Assembly: GCA_030653635.1 (NCBI GenBank)
Contig: JAURYZ010000018.1
Coordinates: 1-8,575 of the forward strand
DNA: 8,575 nt
Source of the DNA: Coriobacteriia bacterium
GTDB taxonomy: Bacteria > Actinomycetota > Coriobacteriia > Anaerosomatales > JAHIQC01
Direction: 5' to 3'
Made by a program: the position numbers and the translations under genes. The notes below the pieces were generated by a model. It saw nothing but the letters and a program-made list of their open reading frames with translations. It did no database searches and had not been told where the DNA came from. Of this stretch, positions 6,367 through 8,575 are shown piece after piece (position 1 is the first letter of the stretch; each line of letters starts with the position of its first letter).

Positions 6367-7658
6367 AAGCGTACCACCTTGCTGTCATCGAACGCGGAAA
6401 GCGCGTTGCGGGTATCCAAAATGAGCTGCGCGTCGCGAACAACGGCGGCGTAATCGGTATCACTGTGGTTGGTGATAATCACCACGATATCTGCCGAGGA
6501 GACCTCCTCGGAAGTTAGATCGACCGAAAAGACCTCGGTATCGCCCGCCTTGAACTTGGGCACCCAGGAGTCGTGATAGACCAGATCGGCGCCCTTCTCC
6601 ATTAGGAGCTTGGAGATAAGGATCGCCGGGGACTCACGCATGTCGTCGATGTCAGCCTTGTAGGCGACGCCGAGCATGAGCACGCGCGCACCGGAGAGCG
6701 ACTTGGCGCTATTGTTGAGCGCGTCCATCACGCGGCGAACCACGTAGTACGGCATCGATTCGTTGACCTTGCCGGACAGCTCGATGAACTCGGTGTGGAA
6801 ATCGTACTCGCGCGCCTTCCACGACAAGTAGAACGGATCGATTGGGATGCAGTGACCGCCTAGGCCCGGACCCGGGTAGAACGGCATGTAGCCGAAGGGC
6901 TTGGTCTTGGCGGCATCAACGACGTCCCACAAGTTGATGTCCATACGCTCACACAGCTGCAGCAACTCGTTCATAAGCGCGATGTTCACCGAGCGGAAGA
7001 TGTTCTCGAGCAGCTTGGTCATCTCAGCGGCGCGGGTCGAGGAGACCGGCACGACGGTGTCTATGAAGCGCTCGTACATGAGCTTGGCGTGGCGCGTGCA
7101 CTCTGCCGTGACGCCACCTACGACCTTGGGTGTGTTGCGAGTCTGGTACACCGGGTTGCCCGGGTCGACCCGCTCTGGGCTAAACGCGAGATACATGTCC
7201 GTACCGACCTTGAGGCCGTGTGCCTCCAAGATGGGCTGGATAACCTCCTCGGTAGTACCGGGGTAGGTCGTGGACTCAAGCGTCACGAGCATCTGAGGAT
7301 GTAGGTACGGGGCGATGGAAGTAGCCGCGCTCTCCATATAGGAGGTGTCGGGAGCCTTCATCTCGTCGAGCGGAGTGGGCACACAGATGGCGATGGCGTC
7401 GGTTTCGGCGGCCATGGCAAAATCCGTGGTCGCGACGATGAGGCCCGCGCTCACAAGCGGCGCGAGTTCCTCGGAAGGTACGTCGGGTATGTAGCTGCGG
7501 CCCGCCATGATCTCGGCGACCTTGCCCTCTGATACCTCCAGGCCGACAACCTTGTGACCAGCCTTGGCCATCTCCACGGCAAGCGGCAGACCCACGTAAC
7601 CCAGGCCGACCACCCCGAGTACCGCAGATCCGTCGTTCAAACGCTGTTCGAGTGACAT
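6363..7658 (-). CDS. wbpA: UDP-N-acetylglucosamine 6-dehydrogenase (nucleotide sugar dehydrogenase)
   Basis: From ATG at 7658 this is a 431-residue UDP-sugar dehydrogenase of the usual length. It has the N-terminal NAD-binding domain with GVVGLGYVGLPLA (15-27), CVPTPLDE (92-99) and STTYPGTTEE (129-138), a central helical domain with NIFRSVNIALMNE (219-231), and PGPGLGGHCIPIDPFYLSW (262-280), in which Cys270 is the catalytic thiol. The C-terminal UDP-binding domain begins near LSGARVLMLGVAYKADIDDMRESP (321-344). These segments fit the WbpA/UDP-GlcNAc 6-dehydrogenase group better than UDP-glucose dehydrogenase. It would make UDP-GlcNAcA from UDP-GlcNAc with two NAD+, the first pathway step. The frame extends to a GTG at 7688, but that site has no Shine-Dalgarno, whereas GGAG precedes 7658 by 11 bases. 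It opens the sugar cluster, directly after a probable terminator. Confidence 0.9.
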   Translation of the reverse strand: MSLEQRLNDGSAVLGVVGLGYVGLPLAVEMAKAGHKVVGLEVSEGKVAEIMAGRSYIPDVPSEELAPLVSAGLIVATTDFAMAAETDAIAICVPTPLDEMKAPDTSYMESAATSIAPYLHPQMLVTLESTTYPGTTEEVIQPILEAHGLKVGTDMYLAFSPERVDPGNPVYQTRNTPKVVGGVTAECTRHAKLMYERFIDTVVPVSSTRAAEMTKLLENIFRSVNIALMNELLQLCERMDINLWDVVDAAKTKPFGYMPFYPGPGLGGHCIPIDPFYLSWKAREYDFHTEFIELSGKVNESMPYYVVRRVMDALNNSAKSLSGARVLMLGVAYKADIDDMRESPAILISKLLMEKGADLVYHDSWVPKFKAGDTEVFSVDLTSEEVSSADIVVIITNHSDTDYAAVVRDAQLILDTRNALSAFDDSKVVRL

Positions 7659-7669
7659 ATGTCGTATCG

Positions 7670-7673
7670 CTCC
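7670..7673 (-). promoter_or_regulatory. Likely Shine-Dalgarno for the UDP-GlcNAc 6-dehydrogenase gene
   Basis: GGAG lies 11 bases before ATG 7658, slightly long spacing. It is the reason for preferring this start to GTG 7688, which follows the terminator-like T-run with no purine-rich site. Confidence 0.5.
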
Positions 7674-7694
7674 ATTTCCCCTGCTCACAGGCGC

Positions 7695-7716
7695 AAAAAA
7701 CCACGCTATGGCGCGG
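7695..7716 (-). terminator. Intrinsic terminator (or attenuator) between fabZ and the sugar cluster
   Basis: Read on the minus strand, CCGCGC (7716-7711), loop CATA, and GCGTGG (7706-7701) form a six-pair stem with one G-U pair, directly followed by six T residues (7700-7695). This is a standard intrinsic terminator shape. It lies about 40 bases after the fabZ stop and only 36 bases before the wbpA-type ATG, so it could end the murA-fabZ transcript or act as a leader attenuator for the sugar genes. Confidence 0.72.
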
Positions 7717-7719
7717 CAG

Positions 7720-7735
7720 TCGCCCCGTGCGGCGA
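7720..7735 (-). other. Second RNA hairpin just upstream of the terminator
   Basis: On the minus strand TCGCC and GGCGA form a perfect five-pair stem around a six-base loop (GCACGG). It sits three bases before the terminator stem. It could be part of a leader RNA structure, though a five-pair stem can arise by chance in GC-rich DNA. Confidence 0.4.
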
Positions 7736-7755
7736 TGATGTGTCCCTAAACTCGC

Positions 7756-8178
7756 CTATTTTATCGCAAACATGAGCTCTCCAGAGCAGGCGAGTTCATC
7801 TCCCACGTACGCGGTGGCTTCACCAAAGCCAATGGGGCCGCGCCTCTTGGTGATGATGCACTCCATCTTGAGGGTGTCTCCGGGTCGCACCTGACGCTTG
7901 AAACGCACCTTGTCGATGCCGGCGAAAAAGCCGATCTTGCCGGCGTTCTCGGGCAGAGCAAGCAGCGCGACCGAGCCGACTTGGGCGAGCGCCTCGACTA
8001 TGAGCACGCCGGGCATGACCGCATAATCCGGGAAGTGTCCCGGGACCCAGAAGGCCTCGGCGGTGACGTCCAGATAGCCCACGGCACGCTCGCCGGGCAC
8101 CATCTCTTCGATCCGATCCACGAGCAAGAACGGCTCGCGGTGCGGGATAATGGCCTTGATTCCATCCTTGTCCAGCAT
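7756..8178 (-). CDS. fabZ: 3-hydroxyacyl-ACP dehydratase FabZ
   Basis: This 140-residue protein has the single hot-dog domain and the normal length of FabZ, the cytosolic enzyme that dehydrates 3-hydroxyacyl-ACP to trans-2-enoyl-ACP in type II fatty acid synthesis. [14 protein letters not shown] (10-23) is the family opening. [20 protein letters not shown] (47-66) carries the catalytic His48 and Glu62. [18 protein letters not shown] follows, as usual for the second half of the domain. ATG 8178 has GGGGAG six bases upstream. It lies 33 bases after the murA stop, so the two are probably co-transcribed, and a terminator-like hairpin follows. FabA is excluded by the FabZ-type motif and length. 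Its presence shows a bacterial FAS II system rather than only the large FAS I of many mycolate actinobacteria. Confidence 0.95.
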   Translation of the reverse strand: MLDKDGIKAIIPHREPFLLVDRIEEMVPGERAVGYLDVTAEAFWVPGHFPDYAVMPGVLIVEALAQVGSVALLALPENAGKIGFFAGIDKVRFKRQVRPGDTLKMECIITKRRGPIGFGEATAYVGDELACSGELMFAIK

Positions 8179-8211
8179 GGGTGACTCCCCTCGTGCGACG
8201 TAGGTCTCGCG

Positions 8212-8575
8212 TCAGCAGCCGTCGGCACCATGTGCCTCGGGCTCGCCACGTGTCTCGATCTTGGCGCCCAGCGACGCAAGCTTTTCTGCGAAGCGCTCGT
8301 ATCCGCGCTCGATGTGGTAGATGTCGGTGACGACGGTCTCGCCATCAGCAACGAGTCCCGCGAGAACGAGCGCTGCGCCGCCACGCAGGTCCGGAGAGCG
8401 CACCGGTGCGCCAGAGAGCTGGGCGACACCCCTCACAAGCGCATGGTGACCCTCGATGCGGACATCGGCGGCCATGCGCAGCAGCTCATCGGCAAACATG
8501 AATCGATTCTCGAACACGTTCTCGGTGATGACGCAGGAGCCTTGCGCCACCGCCATGAGCGCCATGAACTGCGCC
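8212..8575 (-). CDS. murA: UDP-N-acetylglucosamine 1-carboxyvinyltransferase MurA, C-terminal part
   Basis: The last 120 codons of MurA are present; the gene enters from the high-coordinate edge. MurA adds enolpyruvate from PEP to UDP-GlcNAc, the first committed step of peptidoglycan synthesis, in the cytosol. The visible part reads [10 protein letters not shown], then [39 protein letters not shown] and [19 protein letters not shown]. The Arg in DLRGG and the Arg in ERGYE align with E. coli MurA Arg371 and Arg397. The catalytic Cys lies outside the window. It ends in TGA at 8212, with a short tail HGADGC after the core fold. UDP-GlcNAc is also the starting compound of the nearby sugar pathway, but the two units appear separated by a terminator. 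Confidence 0.95.
   Translation of the reverse strand, partial: AQFMALMAVAQGSCVITENVFENRFMFADELLRMAADVRIEGHHALVRGVAQLSGAPVRSPDLRGGAALVLAGLVADGETVVTDIYHIERGYERFAEKLASLGAKIETRGEPEAHGADGC

Noticed and set aside
7659..7688. GTG 7688 start for the UDP-GlcNAc 6-dehydrogenase
   Set aside because: It has no ribosome-binding site and begins almost on the terminator T-run. ATG 7658 has GGAG upstream and gives the usual N-terminus.
1..8575. CRISPR arrays, insertion sequences, tRNA or rRNA genes
   Set aside because: I found no spaced direct repeats, transposase genes, terminal inverted repeats or tRNA/rRNA-like segments; nearly all the window is filled by the listed genes.

Overview
The window is a compact block of genes, all on the minus strand, so transcription runs from high to low coordinates. 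GC content looks high (roughly 60%), genes overlap or nearly touch, and several start with GTG. The 5' edge of transcription carries the end of murA (peptidoglycan precursor synthesis) and fabZ (type II fatty acid synthesis). The 3' edge carries a LytR-CpsA-Psr (LCP) wall-polymer transferase with a LytR_C tail. LCP plus LytR_C points to a Gram-positive-type wall. High GC with a FabZ-based fatty acid system would fit a deep Actinomycetota lineage such as Coriobacteriia, but this assignment is only an inference.

Layout in transcription order: (1) 8575-8212 murA C-terminal part; (2) 8178-7756 fabZ; (3) 7755-7659 an intergenic leader with two hairpins, the second followed by six T residues and resembling an intrinsic terminator; (4) 7658-6363 UDP-GlcNAc 6-dehydrogenase (wbpA type); (5) 6366-5338 Gfo/Idh 3-dehydrogenase (wbpB/wlbA type); (6) 5336-4557 hexapeptide-repeat N-acetyltransferase (wbpD/wlbB role); (7) 4556-4455 a 102-bp gap; (8) 4454-3339 PLP aminotransferase (wbpE/wlbC type); (9) 3342-2254 non-hydrolysing 2-epimerase (wbpI/wlbD or wecB type); (10) 2257-1220 a DUF354 GT-B-like probable glycosyltransferase; (11) 1195-1 the LCP protein, cut by the window edge.

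Genes 4 to 9 make up the whole known five-enzyme route from UDP-GlcNAc to UDP-2,3-diacetamido-2,3-dideoxy-D-mannuronic acid (UDP-ManNAc3NAcA). The sequence is C6 oxidation, C3 oxidation, C3 transamination, N-acetylation and C2 epimerisation. This sugar is known from O-antigens of Pseudomonas aeruginosa and from Bordetella LPS. The order dehydrogenase, acetyltransferase, aminotransferase, epimerase matches the Bordetella wlbABCD order. Here the route is followed by a DUF354 protein and a wall-attachment enzyme. The simplest reading is that the diacetamido uronic acid goes into an acidic glycopolymer linked to peptidoglycan. The polymer itself, its flippase and other transferases are not in the window. 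Three junctions use the same 4-base GTGA stop/start overlap, which suggests translational coupling.
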